The notes beneath the pieces were generated by a model that saw only the letters and a program-made list of their open reading frames with translations, did no database searches and was not told the origin of the DNA. The position numbers were made by a program, and so were the translations under genes. A stretch of DNA of 42,379 nt from an uncultured Opitutia bacterium (lineage in GTDB: Bacteria; Verrucomicrobiota; Verrucomicrobiia; Opitutales; Puniceicoccaceae), in contig CAJXLM010000020.1 of assembly GCA_913056175.1 (NCBI GenBank), positions 1 to 42,379 on the forward strand, given 5' to 3'. Shown piece by piece: positions 1 through 9,239 of this stretch; positions within the stretch are counted from its first letter, which is position 1, and every line of letters begins with the position of its first letter.

Positions 1-258
1 GCGTGGTCGGACCGGGCGGCGGAGGAGGCGGTGAGCTGGCTGCTCAACCCGCGGGGCCGGCTCGTCGAGGTCCGGGGCGGCCGGGCTCCGCCCCGCGAGA
101 TCGAGGAGGCGATGGCCCGACGGGTGATCGCCGGCTCCGAGGCCTACGTGCGCCGTCACCGCGCCCGCTGGGCGGGCGCACCGCGGGCGGTCCCCGTCGA
201 GGAGGTCGACATCCCCCTCTGGGGCGCCCAGCCCTGGCGGCGGACGATGCTGAAGTAA
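1..258 (+). CDS. C-terminal end of an unidentified protein (5' end outside window)
   Basis: An open frame runs in from the left edge without a start and ends at TAA 256-258, giving the last 85 residues. The piece is rich in Arg, Ala and Trp and holds no motif that I can name with confidence. The segment reading VIAGSEAYV followed by an Arg-rich stretch faintly recalls the C-terminal ends of REP-associated tyrosine transposases, but this is a weak impression only. The gene lies directly upstream of the tandem repeat array and is separated from it by about 60 bases of short C/G repeats. The frame and composition look coding; the function is unknown. Confidence 0.55.
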   Translation, partial: AWSDRAAEEAVSWLLNPRGRLVEVRGGRAPPREIEEAMARRVIAGSEAYVRRHRARWAGAPRAVPVEEVDIPLWGAQPWRRTMLK

Positions 259-319
259 CCGCTTCGGGGTCCCGGGGCTCCCGGGGCTTTCGATGGTTCC
301 GGGAGTTCGGGGGCTTCGG

Positions 320-1600
320 GGTGTCTTGGGGGACCCGTGGCGTTGCGGGCTCGTGGGCAGGGGAGTGGGCGGGGGCCCGCGGCATGGGAGCGGGTTCAGA
401 ATTTTGCGGGGAATTCAACCATGCTGCGCCATGCGGCGCTCCCCTGCTGTGCCTCATCGCACATCCATGCTGCGCCTTGCGGCGCCTCCCTGCCCTTCGA
501 TCCGGAGAAGGTGACGGTGGTGCGGGGCGGCGGGATATCCGGAGTGGTTTTGGCAGCCGGGGCGTTGCCGGCTCGCGAGCAGGGGAACGCCTGCGGCGTA
601 GCACGGGAGTGGGCGGAGCCCACGGCAGGGGATGGGTTCGTAATTTTTCGGGGAATCAGGCCATGCTGCGCCTTGCGGCTCTCTTCTGCAGGCCCTGCGG
701 TCTATCTCTGCTGCCCCGTGTAGCGGTCCCATGCTGTGCCTTCGACACATCCGGGCCGCACTTTTGGCACCTCCCTGCTCGTCGCTCGGAGTGGTGGCGC
801 GGGGCGGCGGCGGGTCCGGCGTGTTTTTGGGGAACCGGAGCGTCACGGGCTCGCGGGCAGGGGAACGCCTGCGGCGTGGCAGGGGAGTGGGCGGGGCCCG
901 CGGCAGGGGATGGGTTCGTAATTTTTCGGGGAATTAGGCCATGCTGCGCCTTGCGGCTCTCTTCTGCAGGGCCTGCGGCCTATCTCTGCTGCCCCGTGTA
1001 GCGGTCCCATGCAGTGCCTTTGACACATCCGGGCCGCACTTTCGGCACCTCCCTGCTCGTCGCTCGGACTGGTGGCGCGGGGCGGCGGCGGGTCCGGCGT
1101 GTTTTTGGGGAATCGGAGCCTCACGGGCTCGCGGGCAGGGGAACGCCTGTGGCGTGGCAGGGGAGTGGGCGGGGCCCACGGCAGGGAGTGAGTTCGGGTT
1201 TTTTCGGGGAACTGAGCCATGCCTCGCCTTTCAGCGCTTTTCTGCAGGGCCTGCGGCCTATCTCTGCTGCCCCCTGCAGTGGTCCCATGCTGTGCCTTCG
1301 GCACATCCGGGCCGCGCCTTCCGGCTCTTCTTTGTTGGGCCGTGGGCATATCCATATCGCGCCCTGCCCGCTTCCACGCGCTTGGGCGCGGAGCGCCGGG
1401 GGGGGTTCGGGGGTGTCTCGAGGGTCCGGGCTTTGCGGGCTCGCGGGCAGGGGGACGCTTGCGGCGTGGTAGGGGATTAGGCAGGGCGACGGCAGAGAGT
1501 TGGCGAGGGTCGGCGGCGGGGGGTGGGTTCGGGATCTTCTGGGGAATGGAGCCCATGCTGCGGCTTCGGGGGCTGGCCTGTTTTGGTTTCGGACCCTCCA
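320..1600. repeat. Tandem array of degenerate ~278-bp repeats
   Basis: The anchor GGGAGTGGGC recurs at 361, 605, 883 and 1161, and degenerated at 1473, giving spacings of 244, 278, 278 and 312 bases. Units 605-882 and 883-1160 differ at about a dozen positions by eye, so they are roughly 96 percent identical. Outer units are more diverged. Each unit also holds an internal sub-repeat beginning ATGCTGCGCCTTGCGGC or a variant (near 420, 467, 662, 731, 940, 1010, 1219, 1288 and 1555). The common period of 278 is not a multiple of three, so the array is not a repeated protein domain. It is not CRISPR, because whole units repeat without unique spacers. Its role is unknown. Confidence 0.9.
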
Positions 1601-2216
1601 GGCCGTGACCTGGGGCGCTTTCCTACGCTCCGGCAAGACCTTTCCAAGGGCTCGATGGGTCTCCGCCACTTGTGGGTCCATCCCGTTGCGTACGGGTGGC
1701 TTCCCGGTCCTTGGGCGATCGATTTTTCCTTTCGCTACCCTACTCCCGTTCGGGCTTCCGCGGGCCTTCGGGGGGATGGCGGGAGTCGGTGTGGGATCGG
1801 ATTGTTTGGTTCCATGGATCGCCTTCCCGGTTCCCTCGACGGGTCCAATTTTCAGTCCCCGGCAAAGCGGCGTAGGGTTGCCCGGTTCCCCCGACGGGGT
1901 TCGGTCTCTCGGAGCTTCTTGGGAGGGAGAAAGAGGAGAAGAGCAGGGTGGCTCCGGAGAAGGGGACGGTTATGGGCCCCGGTTTACCGGGAAAATTCCC
2001 GGCAGCGTGTCGGTCTCCCGCCGTCCTTTCCAATCGATGTCGCGGTCTGTCCCCGTACCCCGCAGAACACGTCGTCCGTTCGATAGGAAAACGAACTCCA
2101 ACCCACTCACCCCCCCTCCATGCAGCGATGTCCGTCCCCGGCAGGAGACGATTGCACCTCTTTGGAGGACCTCGGGTCGAGCCTCCCGCAGCCGTTGGGG
2201 AGGGGGGCGGAGGGGG
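1601..2216. other. Gene-free stretch with small hairpins and a short direct repeat
   Basis: No open frame here has a recognisable product. An 18-base direct repeat (CCCGGTTCCCTCGACGGG at 1826-1843, and the same with one change at 1881-1898) is visible. Two mutually exclusive hairpins overlap at 1978-2002: CCCGGT/ACCGGG with a TT loop (1978-1991) and CCGGGAA/TTCCCGG with an AA loop (1987-2002). These could belong to the 3' end of the minus-strand transcript that ends at 2217, but no clear U-tract follows. No tRNA, tmRNA or RNase P RNA core was recognised by eye. Confidence 0.5.
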
Positions 2217-2930
2217 TCAAAGGTGGCGGACGTCCTGGTAGGAACCGGAGGGAGTGGAGAGGAGTGCGGGGAGAAGGTCGAAGAGGTGGGCGGCGGCAGT
2301 GGGGCCATCGGGCATGCGAGGGGTTCCCTTGGCCTCCCGGAGGATCTCGAGCGGGGGAAAGCGGTCATCCGGGGGGAGCGAGGTGAGGTAGTCCTGCATT
2401 TCCGAGTCGACCAGCCCCGGAGCGAGGGCGGTGAAGTGAGTGTCGGGTTGTTCGGCGGCGTAGAGGCGGACGAACATGTTGAGGGCGGCCTTGGAGATGC
2501 TGTAGCCATTCCATCCCCGGCTCCCGGAGACGGAGGCGCCCGAGGAGATGGCAACCACCTGCTGGACGGAAGCGGCGCTCTCGAAGAGAGCCTGGAGGAT
2601 CCAGTGATTGGCCCACACGTTGATTTCCATTGTCTCGCGGAGGTCCTCGGTGGGGCAGTCGGCGAGGTCGCGAATCGTGCCGAGCTTGCCGGCGTTGAGG
2701 AAGACGGCGGACCAGGCGATCTCCCGGGGAAGGAATTCGCGAAGGCGGGCGCGCCCGGTTGCCTCGTCGCGGAGGTCGATCGGCGTCCAGAGGAGTCCGC
2801 GACGGAGGAGCTCGGCAGGTTCCCGGCGGCTGCAACCGTAGACCGTGGCGCCGCGCTGGAGGGCAACGTCGGCGAGTCCGTAGCCCAAGCCCGAGCTAAC
2901 TCCGGTGATGAAAATGGTTTCCTCGCTCAT
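2217..2930 (-). CDS. SDR-family oxidoreductase (short-chain dehydrogenase/reductase)
   Basis: This 237-residue protein has the classical SDR layout: the nucleotide-binding TGVSSGLG motif close to the N-terminus, LNAG near the middle of the Rossmann fold, a catalytic Ser in ISSGAS, and the YSISK active-site Tyr/Lys. It is a cytosolic NAD(P)H-dependent reductase of unknown substrate. The PGLVDSEMQ segment after the active site recalls sepiapterin-reductase-like members. The ATG at 2930 gives the standard SDR N-terminus; an upstream extension would be low-complexity and is rejected. It is the last gene of a minus-strand group, 64 bases after the AsmA-like gene. No clear Shine-Dalgarno is visible. 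Confidence 0.85.
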   Translation of the reverse strand: MSEETIFITGVSSGLGYGLADVALQRGATVYGCSRREPAELLRRGLLWTPIDLRDEATGRARLREFLPREIAWSAVFLNAGKLGTIRDLADCPTEDLRETMEINVWANHWILQALFESAASVQQVVAISSGASVSGSRGWNGYSISKAALNMFVRLYAAEQPDTHFTALAPGLVDSEMQDYLTSLPPDDRFPPLEILREAKGTPRMPDGPTAAAHLFDLLPALLSTPSGSYQDVRHL

Positions 2931-2994
2931 GGGGGCAGCGTGGGCGTGGCCGGGGCCCGTTTCCAGCGCGGAGGGCTGGGAGGCGGGGAAAATC

Positions 2995-5280
2995 TCAGCC
3001 GCCGAAAAGGTCGAAGAGCTTGCGCGCGCCCTCCTCAAGAAGCTCTTCTCCCGGGCCCTTCTCGCGCGGGGCGCGCTGCTCCTCGGAGAGGTCCCGGTCG
3101 CGCTTGGTGGCGGCGGAGGTGACCGCGGTGATGAGCATGCCGGTGAGCTGGGAGGTATTGGGCTCGGCGAGGGAACCGCTCAGGCGGATGGTTTCGACCC
3201 AGGGGCGATAGGCCTGCGGATCCTCCGGAGCGGGGCCGGAGAGTCCGAGGATGGAGAGAGGCCGGGTGAGCGGGGGGCGGCTACCGGCGGCCAGTTCCAA
3301 GTTCATGCTAAGATTCTCGACCTCGTCGAGCGGACCGACGGCAATGCGGCCCTTGCCCCGGAGGGCCAGGTAGGGCCCCTCGAAGAGGATCGGGTCGAAG
3401 GTCGTGCGAGCGCTGGCCTCGCGGCGCGCGGAGACCTGCAGGCGGTTGAAGGGGATTTCCTGGAAAAGCCGGACCACTTCGGCCAATGCCTCCACTCCGG
3501 GCCGGTCGATGCCCTGCCCGAAGATCGAGGTGATCACCGAGCCCGCCCGGATGTACTGGGTAATGCGTTCCTCCGGCCGCAGGGAGCGAACCACGCCGTC
3601 CTTCCCCTGGAGGTCCACCGAACCCGTCAATTGGGCGGGGAGACCCTGCAAGGAAGCGGCGGAGCCAGCGAGATCCGCCTGGAGGGTGAAGGTGCCAGTG
3701 ACCTGGGGTGTCTGATCCGGCTGGAGGAGCCGAAGGAGTGGGCCCACCGCGAGATCGCTGACGGAGGCGGTGAGCTCGGCGTCCACTGGTCCTCCGTCCG
3801 GGCTCCGCAGCGAACCACTGGCCCGGACACCACTCTCTTCCTGCCAATCGGCACTCAGGTCGAAGTCGGCCTTCTCGGGGGAGGCTGCCGCCTTCAGGTC
3901 GAGATTGCGCACGGCCGGAAAGTCGGGGAGGACCACCTCGCCGAAGGCGACTTCAGCGGTGACCGGGAAGGGCAGGCCCGCGAGAGGATTATCATCAGCG
4001 GCCCCTACCTCCTCCGCCTCTCCGGCAGAGCTCTCGCCCGTCTCCGCCTCGTCCGGCGGGGCACCCGCAAGGGCCTCCTGCCAGGGAGCGGCAAACTCCT
4101 GAAGGACCGCGACATCGAGCCGGCTTCCCTTGACGGTGGCCTGCAACTCCTCCCCGTCTCCGCGCCGGGCGGAAAAATTAAAGGAAGAGGCCTTGTCCCG
4201 AGCGTCGGCCAGCCGGAAGGACCCATTCACCGGAAGCCCCTCGGCACTGCCGGTGGTTGCCTGCAGATCGAGGGAATAATTCTCGGTGGTCCCGGTTGGT
4301 ACCAGTTCGGCAACCTTGACATCGGCAGCCAGCCCGTCGCCCTCCGGGCGAACCTCGGCCCTCAACTTCCCGTCAGAGAACTGGGGGAAGCGGTCGAGGA
4401 AGGGACGCCCGGCGAGCTCGGTGAGGTCAACACGGACGTCGCCCTGCCACTGCCCGTCCGGGCGGGCGAGGGTGCCGGCGACCAGTTCCGCATCATCGGG
4501 CCTACCGGTGAGGGTGAACTGGAGCCAATCCTGCGGGTCCTCGGGGGAGTAGCGGGCACTGAAACCAAATCCGCGACCCTCCGCGGCACCCCCGGCCCCA
4601 ACCACCGCACCCTCGGCCTGCAGGCTGCGGATTCGGGCCTTGCCGTCGAGTCCGACCGTGGCGTCGAGGTCGACATTCGGAAAGAGCGCGGCGGCAGCGG
4701 CATCCGGCCGCACGGTGAGCTGGAGTTCCCCGGATTCCCCGTTCTCCCCGAAGTTGGAGCGGACTTTCACGTCGAGCTGGCCCCCGTCCGGCAGGCCAAG
4801 GGTACCCTGCAGGTCGAGGTTGGCGAGCACCGGCAGGGGTGGGCCGGAGAGCAGCGGCTCCCACTCCCGGGGGAGTTCCCAACCGGAGCCCGTCCGGTCG
4901 GCGGGCCCGCCTGCATCGGAGGCGGCAGCGGCGGCGGAGGTCCCGCCGCCCGAATCCGGCGGTGGCAGTTGCACATGGAACTGCTCGGCGCGGACCGCGC
5001 GCAGCCGGACGGGACCACTGCCCCAAAGGCTGGCCCAGTCCGGCCGCACCGTCGCGAAGGGGACCCGGACGCTCGCCTCCGGCCCGTCCCAGGTGAGTCC
5101 GGTCATCTCCACCCCGGACAAGCCCACCCGGAATTTTTCGACCGCGACCTTCCCGTCCGCCGATGGAACGAAGGCGAGGAAGAGGGCTCGCTGGACCGGA
5201 GCGAGGCTGAGCAGGCCGACCAGCAAGAGGAGGAGCAGAAGCGGGATTCCCAGCCAGAGGGAGAGGGAGCGAACGCGCAT
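2995..5280 (-). CDS. Large AsmA-like envelope protein
   Basis: This 761-residue protein starts with Arg residues followed by a single Leu-rich membrane anchor (about residues 6-26). The rest is a long, mostly beta-type domain with repeated patterns of L-x-A-x-L and D-G. The C-terminal third, with segments such as LEALRGKGRI-like beta strands and a late hydrophobic stretch near SILGLSG, resembles the C-terminal region of AsmA/DUF748-like proteins. Such proteins sit in the inner membrane, span the periplasm and are linked to lipid transport to the outer membrane. The start at 5280 is chosen because it places the anchor at the very N-terminus. It lies between a DUF151 nuclease gene and an SDR gene on the same strand. 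The assignment rests on architecture rather than a sharp motif. Confidence 0.7.
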   Translation of the reverse strand: MRVRSLSLWLGIPLLLLLLLVGLLSLAPVQRALFLAFVPSADGKVAVEKFRVGLSGVEMTGLTWDGPEASVRVPFATVRPDWASLWGSGPVRLRAVRAEQFHVQLPPPDSGGGTSAAAAASDAGGPADRTGSGWELPREWEPLLSGPPLPVLANLDLQGTLGLPDGGQLDVKVRSNFGENGESGELQLTVRPDAAAAALFPNVDLDATVGLDGKARIRSLQAEGAVVGAGGAAEGRGFGFSARYSPEDPQDWLQFTLTGRPDDAELVAGTLARPDGQWQGDVRVDLTELAGRPFLDRFPQFSDGKLRAEVRPEGDGLAADVKVAELVPTGTTENYSLDLQATTGSAEGLPVNGSFRLADARDKASSFNFSARRGDGEELQATVKGSRLDVAVLQEFAAPWQEALAGAPPDEAETGESSAGEAEEVGAADDNPLAGLPFPVTAEVAFGEVVLPDFPAVRNLDLKAAASPEKADFDLSADWQEESGVRASGSLRSPDGGPVDAELTASVSDLAVGPLLRLLQPDQTPQVTGTFTLQADLAGSAASLQGLPAQLTGSVDLQGKDGVVRSLRPEERITQYIRAGSVITSIFGQGIDRPGVEALAEVVRLFQEIPFNRLQVSARREASARTTFDPILFEGPYLALRGKGRIAVGPLDEVENLSMNLELAAGSRPPLTRPLSILGLSGPAPEDPQAYRPWVETIRLSGSLAEPNTSQLTGMLITAVTSAATKRDRDLSEEQRAPREKGPGEELLEEGARKLFDLFGG

Positions 5281-5406
5281 GGAGAGAAAACGAGACCCAG
5301 ACCGCAAGTGTGCGGGACGGCCCCGGTTCCTGGCGAGAAAAAGGGGAGAGGTGACCTGCATGAGAAGTGGGGCGGGGGGAAGGAAATCAACGGGGAGCGG
5401 CCACCG

Positions 5407-5859
5407 TCATTCCTCGTTTTCCTCCTGGTTGGCGATGCGTTCGAGGATTTCCGACATGTCGTCCACTTTGTCGAAAACCTCCCGGTCCACGAGGATCGGT
5501 TTGTCCTGCTGGAGGGCCAGCACCAGGGAATCGCTCGGACGGGCGTCCAGCTCGACCAGCTTCGTATCGATCTCATTCTCCATGCGGAGGATCAGCCGGG
5601 CGTAGTAGGTCCCCTCATCCACGTCATTGATCACCACCCGCTGCAGCTCGATCCCGAAGCCCGTGAAAATGTGGCCGATGAGGTCGTGGGTCATCGGACG
5701 CTCTTTCTGCACGTCGTTGATCGTCATGGAGATCGTATTCCCGATCCCCTGATCCACGTAGATCACGAAAACCTTTTCCTCGTTCCCGAGAAAGACGGCG
5801 CATCCGTTGGCGGTGGGCATGACTCCCTTGATGGTGATGCCAACTACATTGCTCTTCAT
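5407..5859 (-). CDS. Bifunctional nuclease family protein (DUF151/BFN)
   Basis: The 150-residue protein matches the DUF151 pattern: a short beta strand start (VVGITIKGV), a G-C-A-V-F-L-G turn, a conserved RPMTHDLIGHIF block, the DEGTYYARLIL strand, and the DARPSDSLVLAL motif near residue 107. Family members are small soluble proteins; a plant relative has DNase/RNase activity, and the bacterial role is mostly unknown. The acidic C-terminal tail is common in the family. The gene is 65 bases downstream of metW and has its own promoter-like sequence directly upstream of the ATG (see 5867-5895). Confidence 0.9.
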   Translation of the reverse strand: MKSNVVGITIKGVMPTANGCAVFLGNEEKVFVIYVDQGIGNTISMTINDVQKERPMTHDLIGHIFTGFGIELQRVVINDVDEGTYYARLILRMENEIDTKLVELDARPSDSLVLALQQDKPILVDREVFDKVDDMSEILERIANQEENEE

Positions 5860-5866
5860 GGAGGCA

Positions 5867-5895
5867 AGTTAACAGACACAGGGGCACCGGCACAA
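5867..5895 (-). promoter_or_regulatory. Candidate promoter for the DUF151 gene, nearly leaderless
   Basis: Read on the minus strand, TTGTGC (5895-5890) and TTAACT (5872-5867) are separated by 17 bases, close to a sigma-70 pattern. Only seven bases separate the -10 box from the ATG at 5859, so transcription would start at or next to the start codon. No Shine-Dalgarno would then be present on the message. Confidence 0.4.
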
Positions 5896-5924
5896 CTCCG
5901 GGCGTCAGAGGGAATGCCGGAACC

Positions 5925-6569
5925 TCAGGCCGGTGGCCGCTGCAGGTGGAAGATGGCGTAGCCCGCCCGCCAGGAAACCCACCGGGTGCAGCGGGTTTCC
6001 CAGTCTCCCGCCAGGTAGACCGATGCGGCGAGGCGGTAGCCCGAGCGGTCCACAAAGGCGAGAAACTCCCCGACGGAGAGATGGTTGGTCAGGGGGAGAT
6101 CCTCCCAGGGCAGCGGATACACCTCGTTGCGGGCGGTGCGTCCTCCCCAGAGGAAGGAGAAACGGTTCTTCCAGAAACCCCGGTTGATCGCGCCCACAAG
6201 CACACTCGGGGCGAGGGTAAGAGCCAGCCCGAGCGTCCGGGCCGGCTCCCCGATCATTTCGAGGGTCCGCGAGAAGACCACGTAGTCGAAACTGTCCGGC
6301 GGGAAACGTTGCAGGCTCCCGGCCACATCGCCCTGGACAATATTCAGCCCCTTGCGGATGCACACTCCGACCTTGGTCGGATCGTGATCCACCCCCACCC
6401 CGTAGACCTCCTTGCGGCGCCGCAACTCGTCGAGGAGGACCCCGCGCCCACAGCCCAGGTCGAGCACCCGGCTGCCGGGCCGGATCCAGTCGACCATGAT
6501 TTCCAGGTCGATCTGCCTCCGCTTCTGCGAGCGGGCAAGAATCGGGCTCCGGGAAGCGTTCGCCTTCAT
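5925..6569 (-). CDS. metW: MetW, methionine biosynthesis methyltransferase-like protein
   Basis: The 214-residue protein has the SAM-binding VLDLGCGRG motif at about residues 35-43, followed by GVGVDHD and the FDYVVFSRTLEMI segment typical of MetW. MetW works with MetX in homoserine acylation for methionine synthesis; its partner is encoded immediately upstream. Only two bases separate the metX stop (6572-6574) from this ATG, so the two are likely translationally coupled. Length is close to the family norm of about 200 residues. Confidence is high because both the motif pattern and the metX-metW pairing agree. Confidence 0.93.
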   Translation of the reverse strand: MKANASRSPILARSQKRRQIDLEIMVDWIRPGSRVLDLGCGRGVLLDELRRRKEVYGVGVDHDPTKVGVCIRKGLNIVQGDVAGSLQRFPPDSFDYVVFSRTLEMIGEPARTLGLALTLAPSVLVGAINRGFWKNRFSFLWGGRTARNEVYPLPWEDLPLTNHLSVGEFLAFVDRSGYRLAASVYLAGDWETRCTRWVSWRAGYAIFHLQRPPA

Positions 6570-6571
6570 GA

Positions 6572-7723
6572 TCAGGGACGGTGGAGGAACTCGCGGACGA
6601 ATCGACGCAGTTCCGGAGCGTCGATGAGGAAGGAATCATGGCCGAACTCCATGTCGACCTCCGCGTAGGAGGCCCGCTTCCCCCCCCGGAGGAGAGCCGC
6701 CGTCACCTCCCGGTTCTGCTCGGGCGGAAACAGCCAATCGGAGGTGAACCCGATCACGAGCACCCGGGAGCGCACGGGAGCAAAGGCCTCTTCGAGGGAA
6801 CCGCCCCCGAGGGCGTAGAGATCGAAGCGGTCGAGCGCCCGCGTGAAATAAATGTAGGTGACCGGGTCGAACTGGGAGACGAAGGACTGGCCCTGGTAGC
6901 GGAGGTAGCTCTCCACCTCGAACTCGACCCCCTCCACCGACTGGTGCTCGGCGGCGAGCCGCCGGGAGCGCCCGAACTTCTGCTGGAGGCCCTCGTCGGA
7001 AAGGTAGGTGATGTGAGCCATCATACGGGCGACCGCCAGGCCGACGTGGGGACCCTCTCCCTCCGGATACCGCCCCCCTTGCCACTGCGGGTCCTGGAGG
7101 ATGGCCGTACGGCCCACCGCGTTGAAGGCAATCGCCTGAGCGTTCTGGCGCGGGGTCGTGGCCAGGGCGAGGACGTTGCGCACCCGTTCCGGATAGTCGA
7201 TCGCCCACTGCAGGGCCTGCATCCCGCCCATGCTCCCGCCGGTCACCGCGACCAGCTCGTCGATACCGAGATGATCGAGGAGGAGCGCCTGTGCCCGCAC
7301 CATGTCCCCGATGGTGGGGACCGGGAAGTCGAGTCGGTAGGGCTGCCCGGTTTCCGGGTGCGGGCTGGAGGGACCTGTCGTGCCGCTGCACCCTCCGAGG
7401 CAATTGCTGCAGACCACAAAGAAGCGGTTCGTGTCGATCGGCTTGCCCGGCCCGATCATCCGGTTCCACCAGCCCGTCTTGCGGTCCCGCAGGCTGTACT
7501 GGCCGGCACAGTGGTGATCCCCGCTGAGCGCGTGGCACACGAGGATGGCGTTGGAGGCTTCCCGGTTGAGCCGCCCATAGGTTTCGTAGCGAATCCGCAG
7601 GGCGGGGACCGATTCCCCGGAGCGGAAGAAGAACGTCTCCGGGGAGTCAAAATCGTGGTGGGAGACGATTCCGACCTCGCCGCCGTCGTCCCCCTCACCG
7701 GAGGGCTGGGTGGCATCATTCAT
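6572..7723 (-). CDS. metX: Homoserine O-acetyltransferase (MetX)
   Basis: This 383-residue alpha/beta hydrolase transfers an acyl group from acyl-CoA to homoserine in the cytosolic methionine pathway. The nucleophile elbow GGSMGG places the catalytic Ser at 164; Asp329 (in FTSDWLFP) and His362 (in EFGHDSF) complete the triad. The [14 protein letters not shown] block near residue 108 is characteristic of MetX. The ATG at 7723 gives a normal-length protein; an in-frame upstream extension would overlap the divergent lpxC/fabZ start and is rejected. Whether the acyl donor is acetyl- or succinyl-CoA cannot be read from the sequence by eye. Confidence 0.93.
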   Translation of the reverse strand: MNDATQPSGEGDDGGEVGIVSHHDFDSPETFFFRSGESVPALRIRYETYGRLNREASNAILVCHALSGDHHCAGQYSLRDRKTGWWNRMIGPGKPIDTNRFFVVCSNCLGGCSGTTGPSSPHPETGQPYRLDFPVPTIGDMVRAQALLLDHLGIDELVAVTGGSMGGMQALQWAIDYPERVRNVLALATTPRQNAQAIAFNAVGRTAILQDPQWQGGRYPEGEGPHVGLAVARMMAHITYLSDEGLQQKFGRSRRLAAEHQSVEGVEFEVESYLRYQGQSFVSQFDPVTYIYFTRALDRFDLYALGGGSLEEAFAPVRSRVLVIGFTSDWLFPPEQNREVTAALLRGGKRASYAEVDMEFGHDSFLIDAPELRRFVREFLHRP

Positions 7724-7865
7724 GGCAGTGGCACAAGCGGAAACGGAGAGATCGTGTTCCGCCCGGCCCCACACTTCAATGCTTTCCCTCCCCGCGAGCG
7801 CGGAACGGTCACCTCCGGAATCCTCTTGCCTCGGGGGAAGCGCTGGCGGTGAATCGGGCCACCGG

Positions 7866-9239
7866 ATGAAACAAAGGACCGTTCTCCAGCCTGCCACCCT
7901 CCACGGGCGCTCCCTGCACACCGGCGAGGACGTGGAAGTGCAACTACTTCCCGCCCCTGCCGACGCGGGCATCCGCTTCCGGCGGGCCGATCTTTACGGA
8001 AAACCGGAGATTCCCGCGGACGTCGCCTACATCACCGAACTCGTGCGGAGCACCACCCTTTCTTCCGGGCACGCCAAGGTTCACACCGTCGAGCATGTTC
8101 TGAGCGCCCTGAGCGGGTGCGGGATCGACAATGCCATCCTCGAGATGGACGCCGGGGAGCCCCCGATCCTCGACGGTTCGGCGCGACCCTTCGTGGAGAT
8201 GATCCAGGAGGCCGGCCCCGTCGAGCAGGAGGCGAACCGCAAGGAGTACATCCTCCCCGAAGCCGTCTCCGTGAGCGAGGGCAACCGCTCCCTCATCGCC
8301 CTCCCCTCCGACCGCTTCCGGATCACCTGCACCTCCTCGGACGACCGGGGCATCCACACCCAACACCTCACCCTCGACCTCGATCCGGATGTCTACCGCA
8401 CCCAGGTGGCCCCGGCACGGACCTTCACCATTTACGAGGACATCGAGGAACTCCTCCGCCTCGGGAAGATCCAGGGGGGGAGCCTCGACAGCGCCATCGT
8501 CATCAAGGGGGACAAGATTCTCTCCAAGGAGCCGCTCCGCTTCGAGGACGAGTTCGTCCGGCACAAGATCCTCGACATCATCGGCGACCTTTCCCTGCTC
8601 GGCTGTGGGCTGCGCGCCCACATTGTGGCCGTGCGGCCCGGCCACGCCCTCAACGCCGCCCTCACCCAGGCCATCCGGGAAAAGATGGAGAGCGCCCGGG
8701 CGGTCGACTCCCCCGTCCCCGCCACGGGGAGGAAACCGTCCTCTCGCCCCGGGCGGAGTGCCCCGGCGGGCCCGGCCGTACTGCCGAACGAGACCGAGCT
8801 GGATATCCGCCGGATCCTCGACACCATCCCCCACCGCTACCCCTTCGTAATGGTCGACCGCGTCCTCGAGATTCGCTCGGACGACGAGCTCGTCGCGGTC
8901 AAGAACGTGACCATCAACGAGCCCTTCTTCAGCGGCCACTTCCCCGGCCGACCCGTCATGCCCGGCGTCCTCCAAGTGGAGGCGATGGCCCAGGCCGCCG
9001 GCATCCTCATGCTGCGACAGACCACCAACGAGAACAAGATCGCCTTCTTCATGAGCTGCGACAAAGTCAAGTTCCGCGCGGCGGTCGTGCCCGGCGACCG
9101 GATGGAGATCCATGTGCAGTTGATCAAGAAACGGGGCGACAAGCTCGCCGTGGCCTCCGGCGAATGCCGGGTTGAGGGGAAGATTGTTTCCTCGGCGGAG
9201 CTCATGTTCACCATCATGGACGCCGGCGAAGCCCACTGA
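7866..9239 (+). CDS. lpxC/fabZ: Bifunctional LpxC/FabZ fusion
   Basis: A single 457-residue protein joins UDP-3-O-acyl-GlcNAc deacetylase (about residues 1-275), the committed step of lipid A synthesis, to 3-hydroxyacyl-ACP dehydratase (about 310-457) of fatty-acid synthesis. LpxC residues visible are Glu76 and His77 (HTVEH), the zinc ligands His233 and Asp237 (RHKILD), and His260 (RPGH). FabZ shows PHRYPF at 322-327, catalytic His358 in FSGHFP and Glu372 in GVLQVEAM. A Pro/Ser/Arg-rich linker separates the two at about 281-306. The fused form is known from Bacteroidota and related Gram-negative lineages. lpxA follows with a one-base overlap. The start has no clear Shine-Dalgarno. Confidence 0.96.
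   Translation: MKQRTVLQPATLHGRSLHTGEDVEVQLLPAPADAGIRFRRADLYGKPEIPADVAYITELVRSTTLSSGHAKVHTVEHVLSALSGCGIDNAILEMDAGEPPILDGSARPFVEMIQEAGPVEQEANRKEYILPEAVSVSEGNRSLIALPSDRFRITCTSSDDRGIHTQHLTLDLDPDVYRTQVAPARTFTIYEDIEELLRLGKIQGGSLDSAIVIKGDKILSKEPLRFEDEFVRHKILDIIGDLSLLGCGLRAHIVAVRPGHALNAALTQAIREKMESARAVDSPVPATGRKPSSRPGRSAPAGPAVLPNETELDIRRILDTIPHRYPFVMVDRVLEIRSDDELVAVKNVTINEPFFSGHFPGRPVMPGVLQVEAMAQAAGILMLRQTTNENKIAFFMSCDKVKFRAAVVPGDRMEIHVQLIKKRGDKLAVASGECRVEGKIVSSAELMFTIMDAGEAH

Noticed and set aside
320-1600. CRISPR array or repeated protein domain
   Set aside because: Units of about 278 bases repeat as a whole without unique spacers, and the main period is not a multiple of three.
2905-5961. Long plus-strand open frame opposite the AsmA-like and DUF151 genes
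   Set aside because: Low-complexity Gly/Glu/Arg translation and no recognisable domain; the minus-strand genes are well supported.
7724-7865. SAM riboswitch upstream of metX
   Set aside because: The 142-base gap shared with lpxC/fabZ shows none of the conserved stems or junction sequences I know for SAM riboswitches.
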